Below, one piece after another: positions 23,793 to 31,287 of a DNA stretch of 36,285 nt. Made by a program: the position numbers and the translations under genes. The notes under the pieces were generated by a model, which did not search any database, had not been told where the DNA came from, and worked only from the letters and a program-made list of their open reading frames with translations. The stretch's first letter is position 1. Each line of letters opens with the position of its first letter. The DNA is from CAJAQL01 sp964442965 (GTDB taxonomy: Bacteria; Patescibacteriota; Minisyncoccia; UBA6257; 2-01-FULL-56-20): NCBI GenBank assembly GCA_964442965.1, contig CAYUBE010000006.1, positions 1 to 36,285 of the forward strand, given 5' to 3'.

Positions 23793-25505
23793 ATGCTCGC
23801 GGACGAGATTAAATTGTTTTTTCACGGTGACGTGGCGACGGATGAGGCGGCGCTCGCTGCGGCAAGCCGCGATTATTCCGTTTTCAAAGTGAGGCCGCAG
23901 GTGGTGGTTTTTCCGAAGGACGTGGAGGACATCAAAAGCTTGGTGAAATTTGTTGCGAAAAAGAAAGCCACAGGAGAAAAAATTTCGCTCACGGGCCGAT
24001 CGGCCGGCACCGACATGACAGGCGGGCCGCTCGGCGAGAGCATTATTGTTTCGTTCACAAAATATTTTAATCACATCAAGGAGGTTGGGGAGTTGCCCCA
24101 CTTCGCCGAGGCTGCGCGGGGCGACAATCGCAATTCCGATACTGGAATTGCGATTGTCGAGCCCGGCGTTTATTTCCGGGACCTCGAGAAAGAACTCATT
24201 CCGAAAGGGTTGCTTTACCCGGCATATCCGGCTTCAAAAGACCTCTGTGCGATCGGTGGCATGGTGAATAACAATTCCGGCGGCGAAAAGACGCTCGCTT
24301 ATGGAAAAACAGAAAATTATGTTCGCGGGCTAAAGCTCGTGATGAGCGACGGCGAAGAGCATGATATCAGACCGCTCTCCGGTGTCGAGTTCAGAACGAA
24401 ACTCGCTGAACAAAGCTTTGAAGGGGACCTGTACCGCAAAATCCATGCCCTCATCGAGTCCCACTACGACGCGATTCGTAAAGCAAAGCCTGATGTTTCG
24501 AAAAATTCGGCGGGCTATTATCTCTGGAACGTGTGGGATAAAGAGAAGGATATTTTCGATCTCACGAAGCTCATCGTCGGTTCACAGGGAACACTCGGGC
24601 TTTTGACGGAGGCGACGCTCGGCCTCGTGCCTGCAAAAAAACATTCCCGCATGGCCGTTGTGTTTTTGAAAGATCTTCGCTTCGCCGCCGATCTCGTAGG
24701 GGATGTCCTGAAATTTAATCCGGAAAGCATTGAGTCGTATGACGATCGAACGCTCGTGGTCGCAGTGAAGCTCTGGCGGCAAGTTTTGCGTTCCATGAAA
24801 GGGAATATTTTCGCGCTTGCGTGGCAATTTCTTCCGGAGATCAGAATGGTTCTCCGTGGCGGCATGCCGAAGATGATCATGCTGATTGAGCTCACGGGCG
24901 ACGACGAAAAGGAATTAACGGTAAAGCTCAATGGTCTCCATCTCGACATCGCGAAGTTTGCGGCATCGCATGAGGGAATCCGTGTGCGCGTGCTGAAAAA
25001 TGAAAAAGAGGAACAGAAATACTGGACAATCCGACGGGAGAGTTTTGCTTTGCTCCACAACAATACGAGCGGCAAAGATACGGTGCCTTTTATAGACGAC
25101 TTTATCGTAAAGCCGGAATATTTGCCGGAGGTTCTGCTGAAAGTGAACGCGATACTCGATTACTATGGAAACGATTTGATCTACACGATTTCAGGGCACC
25201 CGGGAAACGGAAATTTTCACATCATTCCGCTGATGGATCTGAAAAATGAGCGCATACGGGCGTTGATTCCGGAGATCGCCGAGAAAGTATATCAATTAGT
25301 ATTCCACTATCACGGTTCCATCACGGCGGAACATAACGACGGCCTGATCCGCACACCGTATCTTGAAGAAATGTATGGTCCCGACATCATGGCGCTTTTT
25401 GCGGAAACCAAGCGTATTTTCGATCCGGAAAATATTTTCAATCCTGGCAAAAAAGTGAATGGCGATCTGGCGTATAGCGCTCGGCACATCACCGCGACTC
25501 AATAA
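23793..25505 (+). CDS. FAD-binding oxidoreductase (GlcD/D-lactate dehydrogenase-like)
   Basis: The 570-residue flavoprotein has a PCMH-type FAD domain: PKDVEDIKSLVKF, LTGRSAGTDMTGGPLG (pyrophosphate loop) and GGMVNNNSGGEKTLAYGKT. A substrate domain follows with SGHPGNGNFHIIPL and a C-terminal FDPENIFNPGKK. Relatives oxidise D-lactate, glycolate or similar 2-hydroxy acids. No Fe-S cluster domain is fused and no respiratory genes are nearby, so the electron acceptor is unknown. Residues about 110-122 are encoded by a perfect palindrome, which looks like an in-frame repeat insertion between the FAD loops. Confidence 0.88.
   Translation: MLADEIKLFFHGDVATDEAALAAASRDYSVFKVRPQVVVFPKDVEDIKSLVKFVAKKKATGEKISLTGRSAGTDMTGGPLGESIIVSFTKYFNHIKEVGELPHFAEAARGDNRNSDTGIAIVEPGVYFRDLEKELIPKGLLYPAYPASKDLCAIGGMVNNNSGGEKTLAYGKTENYVRGLKLVMSDGEEHDIRPLSGVEFRTKLAEQSFEGDLYRKIHALIESHYDAIRKAKPDVSKNSAGYYLWNVWDKEKDIFDLTKLIVGSQGTLGLLTEATLGLVPAKKHSRMAVVFLKDLRFAADLVGDVLKFNPESIESYDDRTLVVAVKLWRQVLRSMKGNIFALAWQFLPEIRMVLRGGMPKMIMLIELTGDDEKELTVKLNGLHLDIAKFAASHEGIRVRVLKNEKEEQKYWTIRRESFALLHNNTSGKDTVPFIDDFIVKPEYLPEVLLKVNAILDYYGNDLIYTISGHPGNGNFHIIPLMDLKNERIRALIPEIAEKVYQLVFHYHGSITAEHNDGLIRTPYLEEMYGPDIMALFAETKRIFDPENIFNPGKKVNGDLAYSARHITATQ
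24122..24159. repeat. Perfect 16-bp palindrome inside the FAD dehydrogenase gene
   Basis: 24122-24137 is the exact reverse complement of 24144-24159, with loop GATACT. It can also be read as five 7-bp units (CAATCGC, AATTCCG, ATACTGG, AATTGCG, ATTGTCG). A weaker GTTGCCCC...GGGGCGAC stem lies just upstream. Confidence 0.85.
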
Positions 25506-25536
25506 GTTTCTTCGCCTTTTGTTTTCTCCTGTTTCA

Positions 25537-25545
25537 TGATTTAAT
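25537..25545 (+). promoter_or_regulatory. Extended -10 before the PAP2 gene
   Basis: TGA-TTTAAT ends 6 nt before ATG 25552; no Shine-Dalgarno. Confidence 0.45.
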
Positions 25546-25551
25546 CTTTAC

Positions 25552-26118
25552 ATGTCCTATTGGAACCTCGCCGTTTTTAATTTCATCCATGGCTGGAGCG
25601 GGCATTCTGTTGTTGCGGATGTCGTGGCGATTTTTTTTGCAGAGTATGTGCCATATCTTTTGGTGATTGGTTTCCTCGTCCTTGTTTTCCGCGAATTTAC
25701 CACTCGGCGTAAATTTTATCTTTTCGCGGAAGGGGCGCTTGCCGTTATTCTTGCGCGCGGGATCCTTGCGGAAGGTATTTATTTTTTTTATCACGTCCCG
25801 CGTCCGTTCACGGCACTTGGTTTTTCCCCGCTCATCGGCGAAAGCGGATGGTCGTTTCCGTCGGGGCATATGGCATGGTTTTTTGCGCTCGCCGTTACGG
25901 TATGGTTCGCCGATCGGAAGTGGGGTGCGTGGTTCATAGTGCTCGCTGCGCTCATGGGCATTGCCCGAATTTATGCCGGTGTTCATTGGCCTCTTGATGT
26001 CGTGGCCGGCGCGGCGACCGGTATCGTTTCGGGATGCTTCGTCCACTGGTTATTGAAAAATGTTCGTGCGGCAATCATGGCATCCCCGGAGACCGAAGGT
26101 GCAAAGGCTCTATCCTAA
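25552..26118 (+). CDS. PAP2-family lipid phosphatase
   Basis: The 188-residue membrane protein has about five helices and the three PAP2 motifs: YHVPRPF (motif 1), P103-S-G-H106 (motif 2, catalytic His) and RIYAGVHWPLDVVAG (motif 3). It probably dephosphorylates undecaprenyl pyrophosphate or phosphatidic acid on the outer face of the membrane, which would fit with mraY and the carboxypeptidase in this window. The substrate is inferred, not visible. Confidence 0.9.
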   Translation: MSYWNLAVFNFIHGWSGHSVVADVVAIFFAEYVPYLLVIGFLVLVFREFTTRRKFYLFAEGALAVILARGILAEGIYFFYHVPRPFTALGFSPLIGESGWSFPSGHMAWFFALAVTVWFADRKWGAWFIVLAALMGIARIYAGVHWPLDVVAGAATGIVSGCFVHWLLKNVRAAIMASPETEGAKALS

Positions 26119-26165
26119 CAGCTGGCTTGACGGCTTGTTCATATTCGCCTGCCGCTTGACGGGCA

Positions 26166-26174
26166 TGATATACT
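26166..26174 (+). promoter_or_regulatory. Extended -10 before trxB
   Basis: TGA-TATACT ends 9 nt before ATG 26184; no Shine-Dalgarno. Confidence 0.5.
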
Positions 26175-26183
26175 GTACTTACC

Positions 26184-27104
26184 ATGTACGATTTAATCAT
26201 CATTGGCGGAGGTCCGGCCGGTATCGCTGCCGGAATTTATGCTGCGCGGAAAAAGATGAACGCTTTGCTTCTTACTGATGGTTTTGGCGGTCAGTCGGTA
26301 GTTTCGGCCGATATCCAAAACTGGGTTGGCACGCCATCCATCTCGGGGTTTGATCTCGCAAAAAATCTTGAGGCGCACCTCCGCGCTCAACAAGGTATCG
26401 AAATTATAAGCGACGATCAGGTGGTCGTCGTACAGAAAAAAGAGGACGGCACGTTTTCGCTTACCACCAAGAACGGAAAAGGATACGAGACGAAATATCT
26501 TCTTCTCGTTTCCGGCAGTAACCGCAAGAAGCTTGGCATTCCGGGCGAGGCGGCATTCGAAGGGAAGGGCGTCGTCTATTGCTCGATCTGCGATGCGCCG
26601 CTCTTCGGCGGAAAGACGGTCGTGGTCGTCGGCGGCGGAAACTCGGCGCTTGAATCCGTGATCGACCTCGTCCCGTATGCCTCGAAGATATACCTTTTGA
26701 TCCGCTCGGAGATTTTAAAGGGTGACCCGGTGACTCAGGAAAAAATAAAAAACGATCCGAAGGTGCAGATCATTTGGAATGCGGTAGCGCAGGAAATCAT
26801 AGGCAAGGATTTTGTGACCGGCATCAAATATCAGGATGTGAAAAGCGGTGAGACAAAAGAGCTTCCGGTGGACGGCGTTTTTGTGGAGATCGGGCTCGTC
26901 CCCAATTCTGATTTTGTGAAAGATCTGGTGGATCGCGATGCCTATGGGGCAGTGAAAGTTGATGCGCGAACACAGATGACGTCCTGCCCGGGCATCTGGG
27001 CGGCGGGTGATGTGACCGACGTGCTGTATAAGCAGAATAATATTTCTGCAGGCGACGCCATTAAGGCGCTGCTTAATATCTATGATCAACTTAAAAAAGA
27101 CTAA
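26184..27104 (+). CDS. trxB: Thioredoxin reductase
   Basis: The 306-residue flavoprotein uses NADPH to reduce thioredoxin. FAD is bound by GGGPAG (8-13). The redox-active pair is C133-S-I-C136. The NAD(P)H Rossmann motif is VVVGGGNSALE, and the C-terminal FAD motif is GIWAAGDVTD. Length and order match low-molecular-weight TrxB. The second-motif surroundings (LLIRSEILKGDP) lack the usual HRR arginines, so NADH or another donor is possible. It is followed at once by hicBA. Confidence 0.93.
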   Translation: MYDLIIIGGGPAGIAAGIYAARKKMNALLLTDGFGGQSVVSADIQNWVGTPSISGFDLAKNLEAHLRAQQGIEIISDDQVVVVQKKEDGTFSLTTKNGKGYETKYLLLVSGSNRKKLGIPGEAAFEGKGVVYCSICDAPLFGGKTVVVVGGGNSALESVIDLVPYASKIYLLIRSEILKGDPVTQEKIKNDPKVQIIWNAVAQEIIGKDFVTGIKYQDVKSGETKELPVDGVFVEIGLVPNSDFVKDLVDRDAYGAVKVDARTQMTSCPGIWAAGDVTDVLYKQNNISAGDAIKALLNIYDQLKKD

Positions 27105-27177
27105 GCGAGTTCGTCGTTTATTAAAAAAAGATAAAAAGGAACTTGCGCCCACCAAAAAAGTATATAAGGTAAGGGGT

Positions 27178-27387
27178 ATGAAAAAAATACCATTTACCAG
27201 CGTGGTTTGGCGGGAAAAAAAATATTACGTTGCTCAGTGCCTCAATGTTGATGTTTCAAGTTTCGGCAAGACGAAAGCATTAGCCCTCAAAAATTTAAAG
27301 GAGGCACTATTGTTGTATCTTGAGGGAGAATCACAATCCAAAATAAGAGGAATTGAGGCGCCGTCTCTTGAGGTGCAGCATGTCTAA
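27178..27387 (+). CDS. hicB: HicB-like antitoxin
   Basis: The 69-residue protein has the HicB partial RNase H-like fold: IPFTSVVWREKKYYVAQCLNVDVSSFGKTKALALKNLKEALLLYLE. This matches the YxAxCxxxxVxxxGxTxxEAxxNLxEAL pattern. The frame extends back into trxB, but ATG 27178 gives the normal family start. No separate DNA-binding tail is visible. HicB normally masks HicA and represses the operon. The stop overlaps the hicA start by 8 nt. Confidence 0.82.
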   Translation: MKKIPFTSVVWREKKYYVAQCLNVDVSSFGKTKALALKNLKEALLLYLEGESQSKIRGIEAPSLEVQHV

Positions 27388-27592
27388 ACTGTTTTCCTCG
27401 CGGCAGATCGTGGTTATTCTCCTTCGGGAAGGCTTCGTTTTTGTTTCTCAAAGAGGTAGCCATGCAAAATATCGAAAAACGAGCGATGTCGTTGCCACGG
27501 TCATTGTGCCGACCGACAAAAAAGAAATTCCAATTGGGACGTTGCATTCTATTATAAGACAGTCCCGATTAGCGGATAAAAAATTTAAGTAA
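27380..27592 (+). CDS. hicA: HicA-like toxin (mRNA interferase)
   Basis: The 70-residue protein has the dsRBD-like HicA fold. It starts SSRQIVVILLREGFVFVSQRGSHAKYRK, with the catalytic His in GSH. The VIVPTDKKEIPIGTLHSIIRQ segment is the usual C-terminal half. HicA cleaves mRNA when free. The gene order antitoxin-toxin with overlap is normal for hicBA-type pairs. ATG 27380 is chosen over an in-frame upstream ATG at 27353. Confidence 0.88.
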   Translation: MSKLFSSRQIVVILLREGFVFVSQRGSHAKYRKTSDVVATVIVPTDKKEIPIGTLHSIIRQSRLADKKFK

Positions 27593-27602
27593 TTTCAAAA
27601 AC

Positions 27603-27631
27603 GGCGTTCCTCAGAGGAGAACGCCATTTTT
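27603..27631. terminator. Bidirectional terminator between hicA and the membrane protein gene
   Basis: GGCGTTC (27603-27609) pairs with GAACGCC (27619-27625), with A-run and T-run flanks. The genes on both sides converge on it. Confidence 0.8.
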
Positions 27632-27647
27632 GCGTTGATTGAATCTT

Positions 27648-27863
27648 TTACGCCACAGTTTTTATTTTGGAAAATTTTCCGATCATGATGGCCGCGATAA
27701 TGCCAACGATGCCGGCGATGACGCAGACGACGCCGACGAGGATCGCAAGAAGCGGCGGGTAGAGGAGAATGAGGAATCCGAAGACGACCGCGAGGATGCC
27801 CTGAAGGGCGAACATCCATGCCATGCCGCGAAGCGACTTGGAAATAATTTCGATATGTTCCAT
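27648..27863 (-). CDS. Small membrane protein (DUF308/HdeD-like)
   Basis: About 71 residues from the ATG at 27863: a short amphipathic start (EHIEIISKSLRGMAWMF) and two helices (about 15-35 and 38-60) rich in Gly, Val and Ile. The GILAVVFGFLILLYPPLLAILVGVVCVIAGIVGI pattern resembles half of an HdeD/DUF308 protein. The longer frame to 27959 crosses a TGC-TATACT promoter (27900-27895 on this strand), so I reject it. It is transcribed away from groES. Confidence 0.6.
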   Translation of the reverse strand: MEHIEIISKSLRGMAWMFALQGILAVVFGFLILLYPPLLAILVGVVCVIAGIVGIIAAIMIGKFSKIKTVA

Positions 27864-27916
27864 GAGAGAGTATTGATAACCGACCTTTTCCTGTAGTATA
27901 GCAGTACTGGCGGTTC

Positions 27917-27944
27917 TTGACAGGATGCCAGGAGAGACTAAAAT
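27917..27944 (+). promoter_or_regulatory. groESL sigma70 promoter
   Basis: TTGACA (27917-27922) is 16 nt from TAAAAT (27939-27944). CIRCE begins 5 nt later, so the start site falls within or next to the operator. Confidence 0.75.
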
Positions 27945-27948
27945 GCTA

Positions 27949-27975
27949 TTGGCACTCAAGGATCGAGAGTGCCAA
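27949..27975 (+). promoter_or_regulatory. CIRCE operator (HrcA binding site)
   Basis: TTGGCACTC - nine bases - GAGTGCCAA is a perfect 9-9-9 inverted repeat, differing from consensus TTAGCACTC/GAGTGCTAA by one paired change. It predicts HrcA repression of groESL. Confidence 0.93.
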
Positions 27976-27985
27976 AAGAAAAATG

Positions 27986-28061
27986 GTTGTAATGTTTTAG
28001 TGTCGCAGGGTTTTAATGGCCGAGGGTTTATTACGACACTTCAACACTATATCATTACAAC
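27986..28061 (+). promoter_or_regulatory. Nested stem in the groES 5' leader
   Basis: GTTGTAATG (27986-27994) pairs with CATTACAAC (28053-28061), and inside it AGTGTCG (27999-28005) pairs with CGACACT (28034-28040). The structure ends 10 nt before the groES ATG. No Shine-Dalgarno follows. Confidence 0.6.
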
Positions 28062-28071
28062 TTAATAAACT

Positions 28072-28371
28072 ATGAACATAAAACCATTATCCAATCATGT
28101 TTTGATAGCGCCGATTGAGGACGAGGCGAAGCAGACAAAGTCGGGTATCGTCTTGCCGGACACGGCGGACAAAAAGAAACAGAGCAGGGGAACAATCGTG
28201 GCGATCGGTCCGGGAAAAATGAATGAGACGGGCGGCCGCGTACCGATGTCGGTTACGGTCGGTCAGGCGGTGCTCTTTAAGGAACCGTGGGGCGATGAGA
28301 GTAAGATCGAGGATGGCGATAAAAAATACTTCCTGGTCGAGGAAGATGACGTACTCGCGGTTATTGAATAG
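28072..28371 (+). CDS. groES: Co-chaperonin GroES
   Basis: The 99-residue GroES forms the lid of the GroEL cage. It begins NIKPLSNHVLIAPIEDEAKQTKSGIVLPDTADKK, including the mobile loop (KQTKSGIVLP) that touches GroEL. IVAIGPGKMNETGG and VLFKEPWGDE follow, with the end YFLVEEDDVLAVIE. It is first in the groESL operon behind CIRCE, and groEL follows after an 80-nt repeat-filled spacer. Confidence 0.96.
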   Translation: MNIKPLSNHVLIAPIEDEAKQTKSGIVLPDTADKKKQSRGTIVAIGPGKMNETGGRVPMSVTVGQAVLFKEPWGDESKIEDGDKKYFLVEEDDVLAVIE

Positions 28372-28372
28372 T

Positions 28373-28449
28373 CACTAGCCAATAGCAATTAGCCACTAGA
28401 AGAAAAAATTTTTACCTAGTGGCCAGTGGCTAGTACCTAGTGGCCAACT
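28373..28449 (+). repeat. 7-bp-period repeats in the groES-groEL spacer
   Basis: CACTAGC, CAATAGC, AATTAGC, CACTAGA (28373-28400) and CCTAGTG, GCCAGTG, GCTAGTA, CCTAGTG, GCCAACT (28415-28449) are two 7-bp-phased blocks of opposite sense, able to form a stem around the A/T-run AGAAAAAATTTTTAC. Confidence 0.7.
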
Positions 28450-28452
28450 ACT

Positions 28453-30102
28453 ATGGCAAAACAGATTAAATTCAACGAAGATGCGCGGGCTTCCATTAAG
28501 AAAGGAATCGACAAGCTGGCGCAGGCGGTCACGATGACGCTTGGCCCGCGCGGCCGTGCGGTTGTGATCGAAAAGGGTTATGGCGCGCCGCAGGTAACCT
28601 TTGACGGCGTGACGGTCGCGAAAGAGATCGAGCTCGAGGACAAGTGGGAAAATGTCGGCGCGGAATTTATTAAACAAGCTGCCGATAAAACGAACGACGG
28701 CGTGGGTGACGGAACAACGACGGCAACGGTTCTCGCGCACGCGATGATTGACGAGGGAGAAAAAGTGATTCGCGAGAAAGGCTTTAACGTAATTCAGCTT
28801 GCGGAAGAGCTTCGCAAATCGAGCTCTGGCGTCGTGAAAGCGCTCGAAGATCAGCGTGAGCTTATTAACGACAACAAGAAGATCAAAGAGGTTGCAACGC
28901 TTTCTGCGAAGGATGCCGAGATCGGCGGACTTATCGCCGAGGTGATGGAGAAGATTGGGAAGGAAGGCGTGGTGACGGTAGAAGATTCAAATACGATCGG
29001 TAATTCCTATGATATGGTTGAGGGTATGCAGTTCGATCGTGGCTATGTCTCGCAGTATATGGTGACCAATCAGGAAAAGATGGAGGCGTCACTTGATGAG
29101 CCTTATGTTCTCGTGACCGACAAGAAAATTTCCTCGATCCAGGAGATTTTGCCTTTGCTTGAGAAAATCGTGGCGAGCGGCAAGAAAGAGCTTTTGATCG
29201 TTGCGGATGATCTCGATGGCGAGGCGCTTGCAACGCTTGTTGTGAATAAGCTACGCGGCATTTTTAATGTTCTTGCCGTGAAGGCTCCGGGTTTTGGTGA
29301 TCGCAAAAAGGAAATGTTGCAGGATATTGCGATTGTGACTGGCGCGACTTTGATAGCGGAAGATCTTGGTAAAAAATTGGAAAATGCGGAGCTTGACGAT
29401 CTTGGTCGTGCGCATCGTGTAGTTTCCGACAAGGACAAGACAACCATTGTGGATGGCAAGGGCGAAAAGAAGGAAATCGAGAACCGCGTTGCCCAGCTCA
29501 AGGCACAGATTAGGAAAACGGATTCCGATTTCGATAAAGAGAAATTGCAGGAACGTTTGGGTAAGCTCGCGGGCGGTGTTGCCGTTATTAAAGTCGGTGC
29601 GCCAACCGAAGCGGCCCAGAAAGAACTTAAGCAGCGCGTTGATGACGCGGTGAATGCGACGCGGGCCGCAATGGAAGAGGGTATTGTGCCGGGCGGTGGC
29701 ATTGCGCTTTTCAACACAATTCCCGCAATAACGCCAGAGAAATTGGAAACTGGTTCCGTGTCCGCCGCTGTGTATAAAATATTGAGCCGCGCCCTCAAGG
29801 CTCCACTTTCGGCGATAATTCAAAACAGCGGCGAAGAGCCGGGGAGTGTGATAGATAAGCTGCAGGCTAATTGGAAAGAAAAAAACAGCTGGCGCGGCTT
29901 CAATGCGATGAAAAATAAAAACGACGAAGATTTGAAAGCGGCCGGCATCATCGATCCCTTGAAGGTTACCAAGATGGCATTTACGAATGCGATCTCGGTT
30001 GCGGCGAATTATCTTACGATCGGCGCAGCCATAACGAATCTTCCCGAAAAGAAAGGCCCGCCGATGGGCGGCATGCCTGGCGGGATGGGAGAAGATTATT
30101 GA
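28453..30102 (+). CDS. groEL: Chaperonin GroEL
   Basis: The 549-residue chaperonin has the normal length and motifs: TLGPRGRAVVIEK, GDGTTTATVLAHAMI (ATP site), VKAPGFGDRKKEMLQDIAIVTGATLI, and the Gly-Met tail GGMPGGMGEDY. The conserved VEEGxVxGGG is EEGIVPGGGIAL here. One unusual point is that the apical segment ENRVAQLKAQIRKTDSDFDKEKLQERLGKLAGGVAVIKVG is intact, so it should be functional. The start has no Shine-Dalgarno. Confidence 0.97.
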   Translation: MAKQIKFNEDARASIKKGIDKLAQAVTMTLGPRGRAVVIEKGYGAPQVTFDGVTVAKEIELEDKWENVGAEFIKQAADKTNDGVGDGTTTATVLAHAMIDEGEKVIREKGFNVIQLAEELRKSSSGVVKALEDQRELINDNKKIKEVATLSAKDAEIGGLIAEVMEKIGKEGVVTVEDSNTIGNSYDMVEGMQFDRGYVSQYMVTNQEKMEASLDEPYVLVTDKKISSIQEILPLLEKIVASGKKELLIVADDLDGEALATLVVNKLRGIFNVLAVKAPGFGDRKKEMLQDIAIVTGATLIAEDLGKKLENAELDDLGRAHRVVSDKDKTTIVDGKGEKKEIENRVAQLKAQIRKTDSDFDKEKLQERLGKLAGGVAVIKVGAPTEAAQKELKQRVDDAVNATRAAMEEGIVPGGGIALFNTIPAITPEKLETGSVSAAVYKILSRALKAPLSAIIQNSGEEPGSVIDKLQANWKEKNSWRGFNAMKNKNDEDLKAAGIIDPLKVTKMAFTNAISVAANYLTIGAAITNLPEKKGPPMGGMPGGMGEDY

Positions 30103-30122
30103 AAACTGTCTTGAACAGCGAG

Positions 30123-30156
30123 AAAAAACAATCCCGATGGTGCGGGATTGTTTTTT
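30123..30156. terminator. Perfect intrinsic terminator after groEL
   Basis: A 14-bp stem (30123-30136 with 30143-30156) has CAATCCCG/CGGGATTG at its core, with A-run and T-run arms and loop ATGGTG. Confidence 0.93.
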
Positions 30157-30200
30157 CTTCTTTTTAACAGGTACGCGGCTAATGTAGTGACAAAATAAAA

Positions 30201-30231
30201 TCCGCGGCTTCAAAAGTTGAAGAACCGCGGA
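30201..30231 (-). terminator. Terminator of the minus-strand accessory gene
   Basis: TCCGCGG (30201-30207) pairs with CCGCGGA (30225-30231), with inner CTTCAA/TTGAAG. On the minus strand ATTTTATTTTG follows. Confidence 0.7.
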
Positions 30232-30242
30232 AGTTTAAAAGA

Positions 30243-30758
30243 TCAGGCTTTGCCTGCTGCGTCGAGGGCAATGCGGCTATCTGAGGAAGTGAGATCTCTG
30301 TAGTGCCAGTGGATGCCAAACCAAACCAACATCCAAATGTTTTTGTCGTCACCCACAAGACAGGGATATCTCTCATTCGTAAAGCCACCGTTACCAATAA
30401 CCCGTATTCCCGAGAACTCCATATAAATTTTGAAGCGGAATTCTTTGCTGAACGAGCACCAATAATCGCCATCAAGGAATTTATCCTTATTTGCAAGGAT
30501 CCACACGGCATGTTGGTAACCCAGTATGCCGTTCACTGAGCGTAGTCTCTCTTGGTGCTCGGTGACGGTTGTAAAAATTTCACCCGAGCGAGCAACGGTC
30601 CCCAGTACCAAGGTGACCGGTTTGACGGGGGAGTTATCATACTTGATCGAACGAATCCACGGATATTTCTCTCGGATTTCTTCAATCGTCGGTCTCGCGA
30701 GTGCGGGTATCTCGATTTCCAGCTTATCCGTTATTCTACAAGAATTACTATCAAACAT
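30243..30758 (-). CDS. Hypothetical accessory protein with Trp-rich C-terminus
   Basis: The 171-residue protein resembles hypothetical proteins I have seen in other Patescibacteria (YPWIRSIKYDNSPVKPVTLVLGTV; GILGYQHAVWILANKD; a short beta segment), but I cannot name a family. The C-terminal 40 residues are Trp-rich (NIWMLVWFGIHWHYRD), recalling lectin-like variable ends. It is preceded by AGGAGG eight nt before the ATG, one of only two canonical Shine-Dalgarno sites in the window, the other being the DGR target. It is monocistronic with its own terminator, which suggests an acquired gene. Confidence 0.65.
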   Translation of the reverse strand: MFDSNSCRITDKLEIEIPALARPTIEEIREKYPWIRSIKYDNSPVKPVTLVLGTVARSGEIFTTVTEHQERLRSVNGILGYQHAVWILANKDKFLDGDYWCSFSKEFRFKIYMEFSGIRVIGNGGFTNERYPCLVGDDKNIWMLVWFGIHWHYRDLTSSDSRIALDAAGKA

Positions 30759-30935
30759 CTCAATATCCTCCTTGTTTTGATATGAAAATTTATAGATTTT
30801 TTCTTACTAGTTTACAGCGTATAGCGTTGTGGGTCTTGCGTCAATCTTGCGCACATCCGGATTTTGAAAAGAATTTTTAAAAAGGTCTGGATCCCAGTGG
30901 GGGCCGGAATGATGAAAAAATAAGCGGAGAATTTC

Positions 30936-31043
30936 TTTTCTGAAAGACTATCGTTCCTCGCAAAAGATATACTTGTCCTGCGGGACCGTGAGTTTAAGTC
31001 CCACGGGACAAGTATATCTTTTGAGTCTATGTCTTTCAGAAAA
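30936..31043. repeat. Large bipartite hairpin element upstream of rpmF
   Basis: The outer stem TTTTCTGAAAGAC (30936-30948) pairs with 31031-31043 (13 bp). The inner 17-bp stem AAAAGATATACTTGTCC (30962-30978) pairs with 31006-31022. The apical GGGAC/GTCCC (30982-30986 with 30998-31002) closes the loop CGTGAGTTTAA. It has no coding potential and is flanked by A/T-rich DNA. The rest of the 340-nt gap (30759-31098) shows nothing else except the rpmF promoter. Confidence 0.75.
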
Positions 31044-31083
31044 CCGGAAAGCCGGAGCCCTTGCGGTTTCTTGGGAAATCGGC

Positions 31084-31089
31084 TAATAT
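31084..31089 (+). promoter_or_regulatory. -10 box of rpmF
   Basis: TAATAT ends 9 nt before the rpmF ATG at 31099; no Shine-Dalgarno. Confidence 0.5.
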
Positions 31090-31098
31090 CTAGGAACT

Positions 31099-31251
31099 AT
31101 GGGAGGCGTACCAGTTAAACATCATACTCATGGCAAGGTGGGCCGGCGACGGTCCCATTTGGCCATGAAAAAAGAGCGGCTCCTGGTCTGCAAGAACTGC
31201 GGAGCGCCCCGGATGGCGCATCGCCTTTGCGCGCGGTGCGGAAAGCAGTAG
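31099..31251 (+). CDS. rpmF: 50S ribosomal protein L32
   Basis: This 50-residue ribosomal protein starts MGGVPVKHHTHGKVGRRRSH, has the L32 basic core, and ends with a zinc ribbon: C31-xx-C34 and C44-xx-C47 (LVCKNCGAPRMAHRLCARCGKQ). The spacing fits the zinc-binding form of L32. It is the first gene of the rpmF-nusB-rnc cluster. A block of 7-bp-phased repeats begins at its stop codon. Confidence 0.93.
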   Translation: MGGVPVKHHTHGKVGRRRSHLAMKKERLLVCKNCGAPRMAHRLCARCGKQ

Positions 31252-31278
31252 CGAAGCGCATATCGCGTAGCGCCTATC
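31251..31278 (+). repeat. 7-bp-period repeats after rpmF
   Basis: GCGAAGC, GCATATC, GCGTAGC, GCCTATC (31251-31278): four units, each starting GC. Confidence 0.6.
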
Positions 31279-31287
31279 GTACCAAAG

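Noticed and set aside
29251..30213. 320-codon and 231-codon antisense frames inside groEL
   Set aside because: Composition is that of shadow translation; GroEL is complete on the plus strand.
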